From NCBI GenBank assembly GCA_035079385.1, contig JAVHKY010000004.1, positions 22,557,001 to 22,621,000 of the forward strand: DNA of 64,000 nt, read 5' to 3'. The DNA comes from Aspidiotus rigidus (Eukaryota; Arthropoda; Insecta; Hemiptera; Diaspididae). Shown in pieces: positions 31,430-42,474 of the stretch (the stretch's first letter is position 1; every line of letters begins with the position of its first letter). The notes beneath the pieces are model-generated. The model was not told the DNA's origin and ran no database searches. It saw only the letters and a list, made by a program, of their open reading frames with translations. Made by a program: the position numbers and the translations under genes.

Positions 31430-34376
31430 TACTTGAATTCATCAGGGTGATAGGCAGCCAGAACTACAGTCAACTCAACAGTAGGATGGAATCTCCCTAT
31501 AGACCTTTGATGAGTATGAAAAGCAAGTTTCGGGGTAAGACTACGCATTAATATAGTAACAAACTGGAAAAAAGTAGTTGTTAATGATAAATTTTCCGAG
31601 ACAGGAAGCCCTCAAGACTTGCAATACTATGGATGTAGGAGGCGGAAGGAAGGGCAAGTGACATTAAATTTGATCCAGCCGGTTTCATACATTTCAACTC
31701 TTGTAAATACACCTTCAAAAAAATAAATTTCACCCTTCCTGCAACTCCGCCAAATTCCACGGGGAACATTTTGATCGCCCCCATGACGTCACCAGCTGTT
31801 AACGTCACATTAGAAGAATACGTTCTTCTAATTGAGAACACTCCTGCTGCGTATTTACAGTTCTTATTTCCGAAATTTCGGAAGCAACGCGCTTCGTTTT
31901 CTTCTCATATTTGGTTTCTTCGTCGGTGTTTGGTGTTGCATTTGAGACCCAAGTTCGTAAAATTCCGGTTCTATTCCGATTGTAAGATTGCGACTCAGAA
32001 ACTGGAAGTAGATAAGAACGGAGTTGCGGAGATGGCATGGTAAATACAATATTACGACTAGATTGAACTTTTTGGTCCATTCGAGACACCCCAGTATGCT
32101 CCTCCCCCTCGAGTTTGATAACTTTATAAATGAAAAGTGTCGGAAGTTTGAGGTGAACCTGAAGGAGAAGAAAACCTGAAGGAGAAGAAAAATAGGAAGT
32201 TGTCCTCCCTAATGAATGATAACGTTTATGTGGTTGAGGAAGGGGTGAGTGACGGTGTTGTCGTTCAGAAATCCCACCCCCCCCACCTCATAAATAATAG
32301 TCAGGTGGTTTTTAATACTGATGAAACAGCACTCCTCGAGAAAGGTTTTAAATTCAGTCTACCTCCCCTCAAGAAGGATGAAACTTTGGCAAATGTTGTT
32401 GCGGATCGTGCTGTTAAAATTAGCCCCGGTTTCAAGACCCAGAAAGTCTGTGCTGAAATAGTCCGCAATAACACCCTCCCGCTCGTGAGTAACAAATTGG
32501 GAGGAGTGATCCAAGGTTTAAAGAGGAAGATTAAGGAGGGAGATTTAATCGTCACTAAGGCTGACAAGGATAACGCTGTTGTGGTGATGGAGAAATCCGC
32601 CTACTCTTCTAAGGTCTACGAAGTGCTCCAGCAGTGTGGTGCTAAAGAGAGTGAGGATTTCAGCTTCCCTAAACATGTTAAAAGAGTTAGGCGTGTTATC
32701 AACAAGTGCGAGGCTGTTATCAAGACTCCAGCCATGAAAAAAGCCCTTCTTGTTCCTGACCCTACTCCCCCCTCCTTCACGGGCTGCCCAAAGTGCACAA
32801 GAACAATACCCCGATGCAACCTGTGGTTTCATTTATCTCCTCTCCCACCCACCTTCTTGCCAAATTCCTGGACCGTTGGTTCAAACATCGCATTGATTTT
32901 AAATCTCCCCACTCGGTCTTAAATTCGGCCTCTTTAACTGATGTCCTGAAGGGTGTAAGTCCTCCTCCCGGGAACGACCATCTGCTCGTTTGATGTTGTT
33001 GGTTTGTTCCCGAATATTCCTAAGGCTACTTCTATCCAGCGTATGGGTGAGCTACTTGTCAAAGCCAACATTCCTCACAATGAGTTCCAAGAATTTTTCG
33101 ATCTCTTGAATCTTTGCTGGTCACCCAACTATTGTAAATTCGAAGGGAAATTTTTGGAGTTCCCTGACGAAGTAGGGATCCCCATTGGATCACCTTTAGG
33201 CTCTCTCATTTCCAAAATCTTCATGTCCAAGTTTGAACTTGACCTATTTTCCTCGAACCAGGTGTTACTTAATCATATCTACTACTGGCACAGGTACGTT
33301 GATGACGTTCTATGCACCGGGACTGGTCCTCCAGATCTCCTTCGTGAGTTTCTGAGGTATCTCAATTTCTGGTACCCTTTCATAAAGTTTGTTTTGGAAA
33401 TAGTGGTATTTTTCATTAACTTTTTGGATTTGTCGATCTCTATAATAGACGGTATCCATAAGTTTGGAATTTACAGGAAAAATACTACGACCTATGTTTT
33501 AGTCCACGGAGGTTCGTTCTGTCCTGTTGCTCACGAGATAGCTGCATTTAATAGCCTAGTTCACAGACTGACTCGTATTCCTTATAGTCAGTCTGCTTTC
33601 AAGAAAGAATTACTCACAATAAAACACCTAGCCAGAGTGAATGGGGTCAATGTCGATGATGACGTAACGGTTTGGAGGGAAGTTACGAGAAGCTTTCTTG
33701 ATTCCACAACCTCCCTGCCCCGAGACACGATCCGCGATCGTCGTATGCGTTGGATCAGTCTCTCTTTCCTGGGGAAGTTCTCCCTCCAAGTGGGTCAGAC
33801 CCTCCGCCCGTTTGGCTTCAGACCGGCGTTTTACAACCCCACCACAGTCGAAGGGTTGTGTTTGTGAGGTTGAAGGACTCCATACCCGTTGATGAGAGGT
33901 GTGGTGTTTATAAGTTGGAATGTAGGGATTGTGGAGGCTTTTATATTGGTGAGACCAGCCGTCAAATGAAAGTTAGAATAGCTGGGCACCGAAAGTTTTG
34001 GAATAAGGGACACTTAGGGGAGTCAGCTTTCGCTGATCATCTAATAAACAGCGGCCACATCTTCCGTGAGGTATCCGAAAAGCTCCTCCATAAGGAGAAT
34101 TGCTACCGCAAGCGCATCGCCCTCGAGCATATAGAGATAATGCGTCATCTCACTACCGATGGCATTACTGTACTCGACTCGTACATTCCGGAAGATGGCC
34201 TGATTGACCTGATTCACACCACGATTTCTCGTTTGGCCAAACTTAATACCTTGTTCTTCTCTTCCGTTCGTCAGTTGCTTTCAACTTAGTCCTGAAGATG
34301 GTTTATTAACCGAAAGCGCTCGTTGTTTTAATTTTCTGCGGTTTTGTAAGTGTTTACTCTCCCTTCGGAGTATTCT
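31430..34376 (+). mobile_element. Penelope-like element B, nearly full length, few disabling changes
   Basis: Same 5' start as copy A (TACTTGAATTCATCAGGG). N-terminal blocks FSLPPLKKDETLANVVAD and IVTKADKDNAVVVMEK lie in the frame 32200-32922. A frameshift near 32770 breaks the PDPTPP..GCPKCT stretch, and another at about 32970 precedes FDVVGLFPNIPKA. The RT core runs open for 287 codons from 33004 with GIPIGSPLGSL, YYWHRYVDDVL (catalytic aspartates intact) and FLDLSISIID. A frameshift near 33855 separates it from the GIY-YIG domain: CGVYKLECRDCGGFYIGETS, RQMKVRIAGH, ESAFADHLINSGH, LEHIEIMRHL, EDGLIDLIH. The tail ends with a hammerhead-like core and TTTACTCTCCCTTCGGAGTA. Confidence 0.92.
34292..34320 (+). 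ncRNA. Hammerhead-like core, PLE B tail
   Basis: CTGAAGA, then the perfect hairpin GGTTTATTAACC, then GAAAGCGC. This is the best preserved example in the window: both core boxes are intact and helix II has four base pairs with a UAUU loop. Stems I and III were not resolved by eye. Confidence 0.5.
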
Positions 34377-34699
34377 TTCACAGTTGGAGGAGGCCTCGGT
34401 ATCACGACTGATGACATCATAGTTTATTATAAAGGAAGAGAAGGGATATAGTATACAGGATTATGAGGGGGAGAGGGAACTCACGGGGGTGGTGCAAACT
34501 CACAAACTTGCAGTATTATGGTCTAGAATTCAGGAAACTTCAGGAGAGACGAGTTTTTTGGGCGGGAGGGGGGTGGTGGTGTAAACTGACAAATTTTGGA
34601 ATTCGGGAAACTTCGGGAGAAATATATGGAAATCTTCTTCTTCATCTCCATGAGAGTCTTAGTCGTTCGCGGACTTGGAACCGTAAAGTTCTAGTAAAT

Positions 34700-35160
34700 A
34701 GAAGTCTTTTTCCATGACAAACAAATGTCAATAATTCGTAAAATTCTACTTCCTCTCTACCGTACCCTAATCCGATCTACCCTAGAATATGGATCGCCTG
34801 TACATAGACTAGCACCATCATCACATCTCTCTTTCCAAGGTAGCTCACAATTCGCAGTTCGCATTCCCCGCTCCAAGTCTAGCCTGAATCAGGTTATCCA
34901 TCTCTACATTTTCGTCGATTTTTTCTCAACTACCTGCCTCCTCACCTCTGTCTAACAACTTTCTCAAACCCGAGTTCACAACATTCTCTTCAATTCCACC
35001 CCAAATCGTTCTACTTATCGCAATACTTTCAACAACATGCTCTACTTTATCATCTATCCCCTTAAAAAAAAATTCATTTCCATTGCCTTGTCCCCGTTTT
35101 TTAAACATTACCCCTTGGGCCTTACCTACTCCTGAAATAATATACAAATTATGTCAACTA
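34700..35160 (+). pseudogene. Jockey/CR1-like LINE, C-terminal RT fragment
   Basis: The frame at 34725 reads LLPLYRTLIRSTLEYGSPV, the conserved block just after the RT catalytic region of Jockey-type LINEs (LYxxLIRSxLEYGSPVW). Downstream, frame-shifted sequence continues (HFRRFF.NYLPPHLC-like words). It is cut by a small TIR element at 35165 and resumes at about 35440. Confidence 0.65.
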
Positions 35161-35164
35161 CCCA

Positions 35165-35440
35165 AAACACTCACGGGTTTTTTGGCGAAGTTGAACAAGG
35201 GGTGGCAGGGAACCTGTTTATGGGGGATTTATGAAGTCATCAAATTGTGACAACACTGATCCGGACTTTAGAGCCACATGTGATGGGAGGGGAAGTTGTA
35301 AAAATTTCGACTTCCATGCTATATATGAAAGGACGTCGACCTCGAAACGACCTTGAGATTGCCGGCCAACCGGACGGCGGATATTTTTTCCGAAAAACCC
35401 CCTCGATAAAACAGGTTTCCTGTTACAATCTATCAAACCT
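35165..35440. mobile_element. Small TIR element (GGCAGGGAACCTGTTTTA family) inside the LINE
   Basis: Left part: ACGGGTTTTTTGGCGAAG, then GGGTGGCAGGGAACCTGTTT. Right part: GATAAAACAGGTTTCCTGTT, an inverted match. The interior has CCGGCCAACCGGACGGCGGA and GCTATATATGAAAGG, which are the ingredients of the minisatellite unit at 9865-10700. About 275 bp, non-coding; LINE sequence flanks it on both sides. Confidence 0.75.
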
Positions 35441-35830
35441 GCAATTTACCGCTCCCTCTTCCTAGAAGTACTCGACTCTTTTTCCAACACTAGATGGATC
35501 AAAAATCTAAAACCAGGTCGGTTTCGCAATTTCAATTGGCCACAAAATCTTCTCTCATCGACACCGCAACTCCGTATCAATTTTGACGACTGGAACCTCG
35601 AAGCCATCTTTCAGTACTTAAAAACAATACGAACCCTCCCTTTCCTTCCAAACCGCACTTTTCTGATCGCCACTGAAATTTACGATGAACACTTTACACA
35701 CCCACTTGTGCCAGACATCCATTCTGTCATCCATTCATTACGACATAACTTTTATCTGTGTCCCCAGCCTCATGGGGACCCAAAATATTCAAGAAAAGTC
35801 CATCTTTCTCTTTGTTAGAAAGTTCATGAA
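35441..35830 (+). pseudogene. LINE 3' part after the insertion
   Basis: A broken frame continues with RSLFLEVLDSFSNTRWIKN, NFNWPQNLLSS and TFLIATEIYDEHFTHPL. The position relative to the LINE RT block suggests the C-terminal region of the same element. The exact domain is uncertain. Confidence 0.45.
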
Positions 35831-35879
35831 ATCAATATACGACAGAAAATGCGAATACGAGAAACATTTTTAGAACAGG

Positions 35880-37085
35880 AAGCGAACTGCGATTGTATTT
35901 TTTTGTCTTTAAAGCCCTTCTTCCTTATTTTATTTCATCTCATTGATGCATACGACAGATAATTTCTGGTTTGCTAAAGCTACCCCAATTCGTTAATGTA
36001 AATACTGTTTATCCATTTCTCGCTAATGGGGGGAAAAAAAAGTTGAAAGCCGCGTCTATTCTTTTGACAAAAGATAAGCCTTCAAAGTTGTATACCGACG
36101 TAACATTTCCGTGTTTCTAAAAGCTCGACTTGCGAAATGTATTTTCCATTTTTGAAAAGCGCTATTAGCGCCTAATTTATGGATGGGTTTCCTTCTCGAA
36201 ATTTATTTTCGTTTTACAACAATAATTATCGAAGTATAGCAGACCATTTTTTACGTTTTATGAACTTCCGACAAAAGATACTGAAGGCTGTCGATGAGAA
36301 GCGTTATCCGTTTCAGCTTTTCAAATTAAAATCCACGGTCGCGTGAAGTGGGTACACATAGTAGGCGTTGTTTATGACGAACTTTTTGCGGCCCTGAGAC
36401 ATGCGAAACGGCATAAATATTTAACACGGTGTACCCGAACTTACGATAGGTATTGAAAATTGATTCTAAGCGTCAGCTTTTCGCGTGTAATATATCGAAA
36501 AAGAATTTCTCTTTTCGTACGTATCGCGATGTACGCGAAAAAGAAATTTTTGGAACTCGGAATATTTGCATCTTTCTGCGAATTTTCAATTTACGCGTTC
36601 GCACTCGGTCGTTTGGCGATGTTCCTGCAGGACATGTTTTGAATTCTCTATCCTTTTTCGAGAACACGAAAAACGAGGAACAAAGAAATCGTTACTGTCT
36701 AGGAAGTCAAAAATTTATGACCAGTATATTCTATTGAAACAATTTTTTGCAGAATCATAATCCTAAAATATTCGAGTATTTTTTCGACGCGGTTTATGTG
36801 AAAATCGATATATTTATGTACGAAGTCGTTTCAACCCGATTCTTTTTCAGACGCCACCACAAACTGAAATAAACTCACAACTCAAACGGTTCGCTGTTCG
36901 TTGGGTCTCTTCCATGAACTGGTGATAGAGGAGGGGTTGATTTCTCGGATAATCGATTATAGGATCAAGAAAATTTTTCTAGCCCCCCCCCCTCCTTCTT
37001 TTGTATGTTTAGTCAGACCATTAACTCCAATAGGGATGAAGAAAGGGGAGGTTACTCGTTTTTTGTCGAGAATTACGACACAAGA
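35880..37085. other. No gene recognised
   Basis: Unassigned DNA with short overlapping frames around 36450-36760 on both strands and no named motif. Confidence 0.35.
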
Positions 37086-37089
37086 CTTG

Positions 37090-37470
37090 GAGAAGGATAT
37101 TCGGAATCCGCGGTTTGATAGTCAGTCTAGGATGGACAAGATGGAATTTTGTAGGATTCTTTGTGCGCGGAATTGATCATCTCTTTGCGTATATGGATGC
37201 TCAAGTCATCGGCATATAAAATTGGTTCAACAGAGAGAGCGATCTTACTAAAGATATCATTCATGAAAAGCGTTCCACCGAGGGGTAATTCTGGTGAGAC
37301 TCCACTGGATTGGATGTGAACAGAAGGTAGGGGTGATTTGCTATTCTGACGTGGAAGGAACGGTTTAGTAGATAGCTTTCTAAAAGTTGTGGGGTAAGAC
37401 CACGGAAATCATGGTTGTGGAGGATGAGGAGGATTTAGTGTCGCTAGACTCTCGAAAAAGTGTTTTCTAA
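37090..37470 (-). pseudogene. Jockey-like LINE RT fragment on the minus strand
   Basis: On the minus strand, LTPQLLESYLLNRSFHVRI (about 37410-37350) is followed by QSSGVSPELPLGGTLFMNDI and the catalytic ILYADDLSIHIRKEM (about 37225-37180). The order SYLxxRxF, GVxxLPxGxxLFMNDI, YADDLxI is that of Jockey/CR1-type RTs. It is too short for activity and ends in a poly(A/T) stretch at about 37470. Confidence 0.75.
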
Positions 37471-37474
37471 AAAA

Positions 37475-39400
37475 AAAAAAAAAAAAAAACTAAAACTGAA
37501 AATTAATAGGTTTTATTTGTAGGAGTTTGCTTGATGGATAAAGGTATCAAGTTCGACTAGACCTGCCTTTACAGCATACGTATTGTGAATTTTATAACCA
37601 AATGAGTCGTCTGCAAAGGGTCGTATACAGAAATTTACCCAGATTTGTAGATATCTTTTCACAGTTTGAAAAATTGATTGGAAATCAATCGCCCTTCAGA
37701 GACGCGACGAAATGGGAATTGGAGAAATAGAAAATGCTTAACCAACTTTTGGTCGATTTTTTGTGAGCATAAATTTTGTGATTTAGAAAAATATCCAAGA
37801 AACGGAGCAATTAAGTCGAAGCACTGCTGACATGATAGCCTAAAAATATTCATTCAGAGGAAGGAATTCCAATCATCATGAAATTTGAGTTTCCAAGTCC
37901 TTGAATACGGTTTTCAAACGTACCCTCTGGTGCTCAACAACTTTGAAATCCAAAATCACTGGGAAGACCTATTTGAGAATCCTGAAGCAACATCGAGATT
38001 TATGAAACAGTAAGAATAATTGTACGACATTTGAGGTCATATAACACAAATACTCGGGAGTAGAAACATCCAACCCCCTGGTTTTTGATAAAGACGATTT
38101 TCACTCTATCTACTTATCAACCTTCGAACGATATGGCATAGCCCTCTTCTGACCTCGACAACTTATTAGAAAAATGAAAAACTTTTCACACGAAATGACG
38201 GTGGACAATTTTCACAAAATATTGGTGCTCTGGGTCACATGGAGGTCGTTATCACTTGGTCCAAAACAGTATGACAGGTTGTCTTGATCACAAAAAAAGG
38301 CAATTTTTTCACATAGAATGGGAAAATAATAAGACACTTTCGACACTTCTATGGTACATCGCTTTCACGTCCATACAGACTCAACTTGGCGCCTCTTCAA
38401 ATATGTTTTGGTACAACGTATACGTCCCATACTTTTCATCTTCCAAATTCAAACACATAGTCGAGTTGTCCGAACACTTCTCAATTACCATACAAACACC
38501 CGGGCTAGTTTGACCGCCTGTCGCAACGCTCGGGGTAATATATTTCATCTCTCCGGGAACCACCCACATTTTCTCAAGTATCGAACTCTGTAGCTCGCCA
38601 CAGCCGAATCGACCAGCGCTTCATATCGTCGCCTCTCTGCACACTCTTGAAAGGCACCGCATCTCACGTGTGCAATCACGCCAAGAGTCAACCCACATAC
38701 GCGATGCACATACGCATTCGTGTGGACGAGATTTTTGTCGAAGACGAGCGTCGTAATACGAGTAGGCATATTAGATATAGAAAATTTCATTAAGAGTATC
38801 AACTTTCTGAGGGTACGCGCGGCTCTAAAAACAATGGGAGGACGCCTTCTCACATGTTCAGATTTATGCTCTCTCTCTCGCTCTCTTCATCTTTTGAATG
38901 AACGACGAGAATTAAAACAGATGTGTAACTCGACGATAGTATACTAACGATAGTAAACCGGTTCTGTCTCGAGGGGATAAAAGTCCACCGATATTTCAAA
39001 ATACAACCTATAAAAATCGTAATGTAAATAATCAATCTTCATTGTATACGTACTCGTACGAAAAAAACTGAGATTTGAAATCGTTTGAGGGAGGACGAAG
39101 TTGATATGAATTTTGGGTCGAGCAATTTCGATCCCGTGGAATTCCAAAATAGGTACTGTTATTCTTGTCAGAGTGTTCTTATTCAAATTCTGCTAGCTCT
39201 CTAGATCTTTTCATTTAACACACGTGACAATTATAGTGGATAAAATCACAGCCGAACGGTCAACTACCTGCTGGCTGCCTTTCACATTCATCAAGTTTTT
39301 GTTTTGCGCGAACTTTGAAGAATTGCACGTTTTATAATTCTCCATAACGATTTCAACGGACGAATAGATTTTACGCGAGTAATTAAAATACAATAATTAC
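37475..39400. other. No gene recognised; weak minus-strand frame
   Basis: I could assign nothing firmly. A 62-codon minus-strand frame at 38381-38569 has an acidic, cysteine-containing end (IEKCSDNSTMCLNLEDEKYG) that might be an exon of the secreted gene starting at 39531, but I found no matching splice sites that I trust. Confidence 0.3.
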
Positions 39401-39417
39401 GATAATATTCGACTTAC

Positions 39418-39531
39418 CTCTTCGGCGAATACGAAGTCAGTCTCGTACTTCTTATTCCTTTTGTACCTGCCTTCGACTGTGCATAAAATCACGGAAGCGA
39501 TAGCCAGCAAAACTAGTACACAGAATTTCAT
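39418..39531 (-). CDS. Signal-peptide first exon of a secreted protein gene (partial)
   Basis: Starting at the ATG at 39531, 38 codons read MKFCVLVLLAIASVILCTVE followed by a basic stretch GRYKRNKKYE and TDFVFAEE, then a consensus donor GTAAGT at 39417-39412 (exon ends in phase 0). A hydrophobic h-region after a lysine, and VEG just before the basic stretch, fit a cleaved signal peptide; KR could be a processing site. Secreted short peptides of this form are common in arthropods. I could not find the following exons downstream on the minus strand, so the product is unknown. The donor and peptide are seen; secretion is inferred. Confidence 0.6.
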
Positions 39532-39539
39532 CGTAGTTA

Positions 39540-41220
39540 TAGATTTAAAGAATCATTTAAATCAAGCGATAACGAATTATTTTTTAAAATTAATAAATTT
39601 TACGAAATAATATAATATTCGCTGTGTAATTGACACTTGAACAGTATTGTATTAACTCGGCTGTGAAGAGAGGAATACGCACGACACACGACTACTAGAC
39701 CACTCGCTCGACGTACAACATCGAGATTGTAGTATTGAACACACTGTGCCTGTGTAGTATCGTTATTCGTAGTACGAGAACGCGAAAAAGTTTGTTTACT
39801 GAGGAACGAGGAACGTTTGTGTTGCTCTTGCTTACTCTTGGGAGAGAACCTGCGCTTGTTTTTGTAGTAGTCGTGAACGTGAAAGAAAGGATACCTTGAA
39901 GTTGAATCAAGTGAGAGTGCATAGAACACTGAACGAGCTATGTAGAATAGATTATATATTCAAAATGATGTTGGTTCGTTAACAATATACTCGCAAGGAG
40001 TGCTGCAGTCGATATCGTTCATACAGAAGAGTGTTGGAATTTGGAAATAGCTATTCATTATACTATCTGAAACGGCGTCATTAACGAATATTACTCCCTG
40101 TTTAGCGAGACTGATGAATGATAAGCAAGAGTAGAGAAACTTGTCAAGCGAGAATAAAACAGGCTAGCACAAACGATGATGTAATGAGCAAACTATGGAA
40201 CATGAATGAGTAAAGAAGAATCAAAACGTGAAATAGGCTACCAGTATTTTATACATAATATTATGGCCACTAGAAAAATCTCATTGAAACACTAAACATT
40301 GAGCACAATAAGAAGAACTAAACGATCATCCTGAAGGACCAAATTAATGATATTATAAGTAATTAAAATTTAATATGCATCATATCACTATAGGTACCGA
40401 AATCCTAATCTGTGAAGGTGTAAGTGTAGACTGTACCTACGATTATCAATTATTTTTCTCGTCAATCTACAGTTTATGAAATTAACGAATACAGCAAAGA
40501 ATCCGTCACATGATTACATATCTTTATTTCACAGAAAACATCACGTAGGTAGTAATCAGAAATGAATTTTGATCAGAGATGTTGCACGAAAACGAATCAC
40601 GAAATTTTTTGGCCTGAAATAACGAAACGAAATGCAGTAACGAAAACGAATATAATTCCGTTTCAACAGAAAATTTTGGGAAAAGGAAATACCGAAACGA
40701 AATTGGAGATGTCTGAACAATATCAATGATGCATTTTACACAAAAACGAAAATAACGAATAATACGAAAATAACGAAATTCAGTAACGAAAACGAAAGAA
40801 GGTAATTTCGTTTTAACAGAAAATTAGGTTGAGTAAATTGTGAGAAAACGAAAATAAATACCGAAACGAAATACTTATACAAGAAATTCCGTGCAAAATC
40901 TCTGATTTTGATTACAACTTACAACAATATTATCCTAATCGCCATTTTATCAATAAAAGAAATTCTTTTATTCTTAATGATGACAATTATTTACTTCCCA
41001 ACAGTTCCATTAATTTCAATAACGTAGGTAACTGACTATCCTGATCTCAACAACTCTATTTCTAACGGTGAACTCGTAAGGTAATGGTTATACCCGATAA
41101 TATCAAGAAGAAATATTCTTATTCAATATGCCTTTCATTGGCACAGTCTACATTTAGTAACATGTTGAAAAAGTTTCTCAAAAAATTAGACCGTATTTAT
41201 TTTTCGTAAGAATTTTTGAT
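39540..41220. other. Unassigned DNA with an AACGAAA-rich simple repeat at 40580-40890
   Basis: No gene recognised. Between about 40580 and 40890 the words AACGAAA, ACGAAACGAAAT and AACGAAAACGAA recur, with two copies of TTTCGTTTTAACAGAAAATT or TTCCGTTTCAACAGAAAATT about 160 bp apart, so it is a degenerate tandem duplication. Confidence 0.45.
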
Positions 41221-41224
41221 ACCC

Positions 41225-41525
41225 AAGTAAGTTCAAATTTACATTGACCGTGCAAGGATTATAATTTTAAACTTTAAAACTAGGCTTTCAAACATTTTCG
41301 ACAACAATAATGGTCATTCTTTTATAGTAAAACAGAACAATTACGATCACTATAGGAGGTGGAAGAGCAAGAAAGTTTGAAAATTTCTCTCAATTCTATG
41401 CCTCCTATATTAATTTTGTAAATATCAGTTCTGTTTTACTTCTTGAGAATGACCATTATTGTTGAAAACGTTCGTAGTTTAAAATTAATCATTGCGGTCA
41501 ATGTCTAAATTTGAATTGACTTTTT
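41225..41525. mobile_element. MITE-like inverted repeat, about 300 bp
   Basis: The left arm (AACAATAATGGTCATTCT near 41306, AAAACAGAAC near 41330) returns reversed on the right (GTTCTGTTTT near 41430, AGAATGACCATTATTGTTG near 41446), and the outer parts GTTCAAATTTACATTGACCG and CGGTCAATGTCTAAATTTGAA-like also pair. Non-coding. Confidence 0.7.
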
Positions 41526-42254
41526 TATGAGGTTGAATATAAAAGATTTAAACTCGTTGATTTAAGTTACAAAGTCGTATAGAAAAAAGTAGACCTGTAC
41601 GAATTAAAGCTAAACTTGATCGCTTATTTGAGAATGACTGTTTACCCGCGAAAGCTGCTCAGCTTTGGGTACTTTTTTCTGTGTGAGTTTTAAAATCAAT
41701 AAATTTATCTTTTGGATATAGTACCTATTTAACTTCGTATCATGTATTGTAATCCAGAATTCTTTGTTCCACGTTTACGAAACATAAATTCACAAAATTC
41801 ACAAACAAAAGTTACCGGTAGGTACTAGAGTTGCAATTCAGAATATTTATTCAGCAAGCACTGTCGGATAAATATTTTGAACTAGCCTACTAGCTACTCT
41901 ACCCGATAAACCAAATCAACCAAATATCTCAATCAATTTCGAACAATGAACCGAAAATAGTCCGAAGAGATCGCAAGAAAAAATTGGTATTTGTAGACCT
42001 ATTTTTATGGTCGATTTTTTACTACTTCCGCTCTTCTTGACTATTATTTAGACCAGATTTCGACCACACCTTTAACAAAAATTCGACTTATGGATTCAGT
42101 CAAAATAATTATGTCCATCCTGAGTAATGGTACAAATTTTGACTTTCTTAATTGATGCCAAAAACTATTTATTTTTGAAGCTAATGTAGACCGTTTAAAA
42201 CAGTCTCTCATTATCAATACCGGTAACTATAAGCAACGTGTGCAGATCAACATG

Positions 42255-42470
42255 ATTAGACCATTTTCAACTAAAAAAATCAGTCGATTTCTGTGCATTG
42301 TGGACAATATAAAATAGTCTGTTGTAAGTAGTCTATGTTCAAGCGATATCAACAGACCACTACAAATAGACTATTTTTGGCAAAAAAGATCGGTCGATTT
42401 CTGGGCAATAGAGACGCCATAAAACTGTCTTTAGTTAAGTAATATTAACAGACCACTTTCGACGGCATGA
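42255..42470. repeat. Two-copy tandem repeat, about 110 bp
   Basis: AAAAATCAGTCGATTTCTGTG (42278) recurs as AAAGATCGGTCGATTTCTGG (42387), each followed by a GCAAT..GACAATATAAAAT/GACGCCATAAAACTGTCT segment and AACAGACCACT. Non-coding. Confidence 0.6.
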
Positions 42471-42474
42471 ATGG

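Noticed and set aside
38381..38569. Second exon of the secreted gene starting at 39531
   Set aside because: The cysteine-containing frame is attractive, but I could not find a credible acceptor in the right phase.
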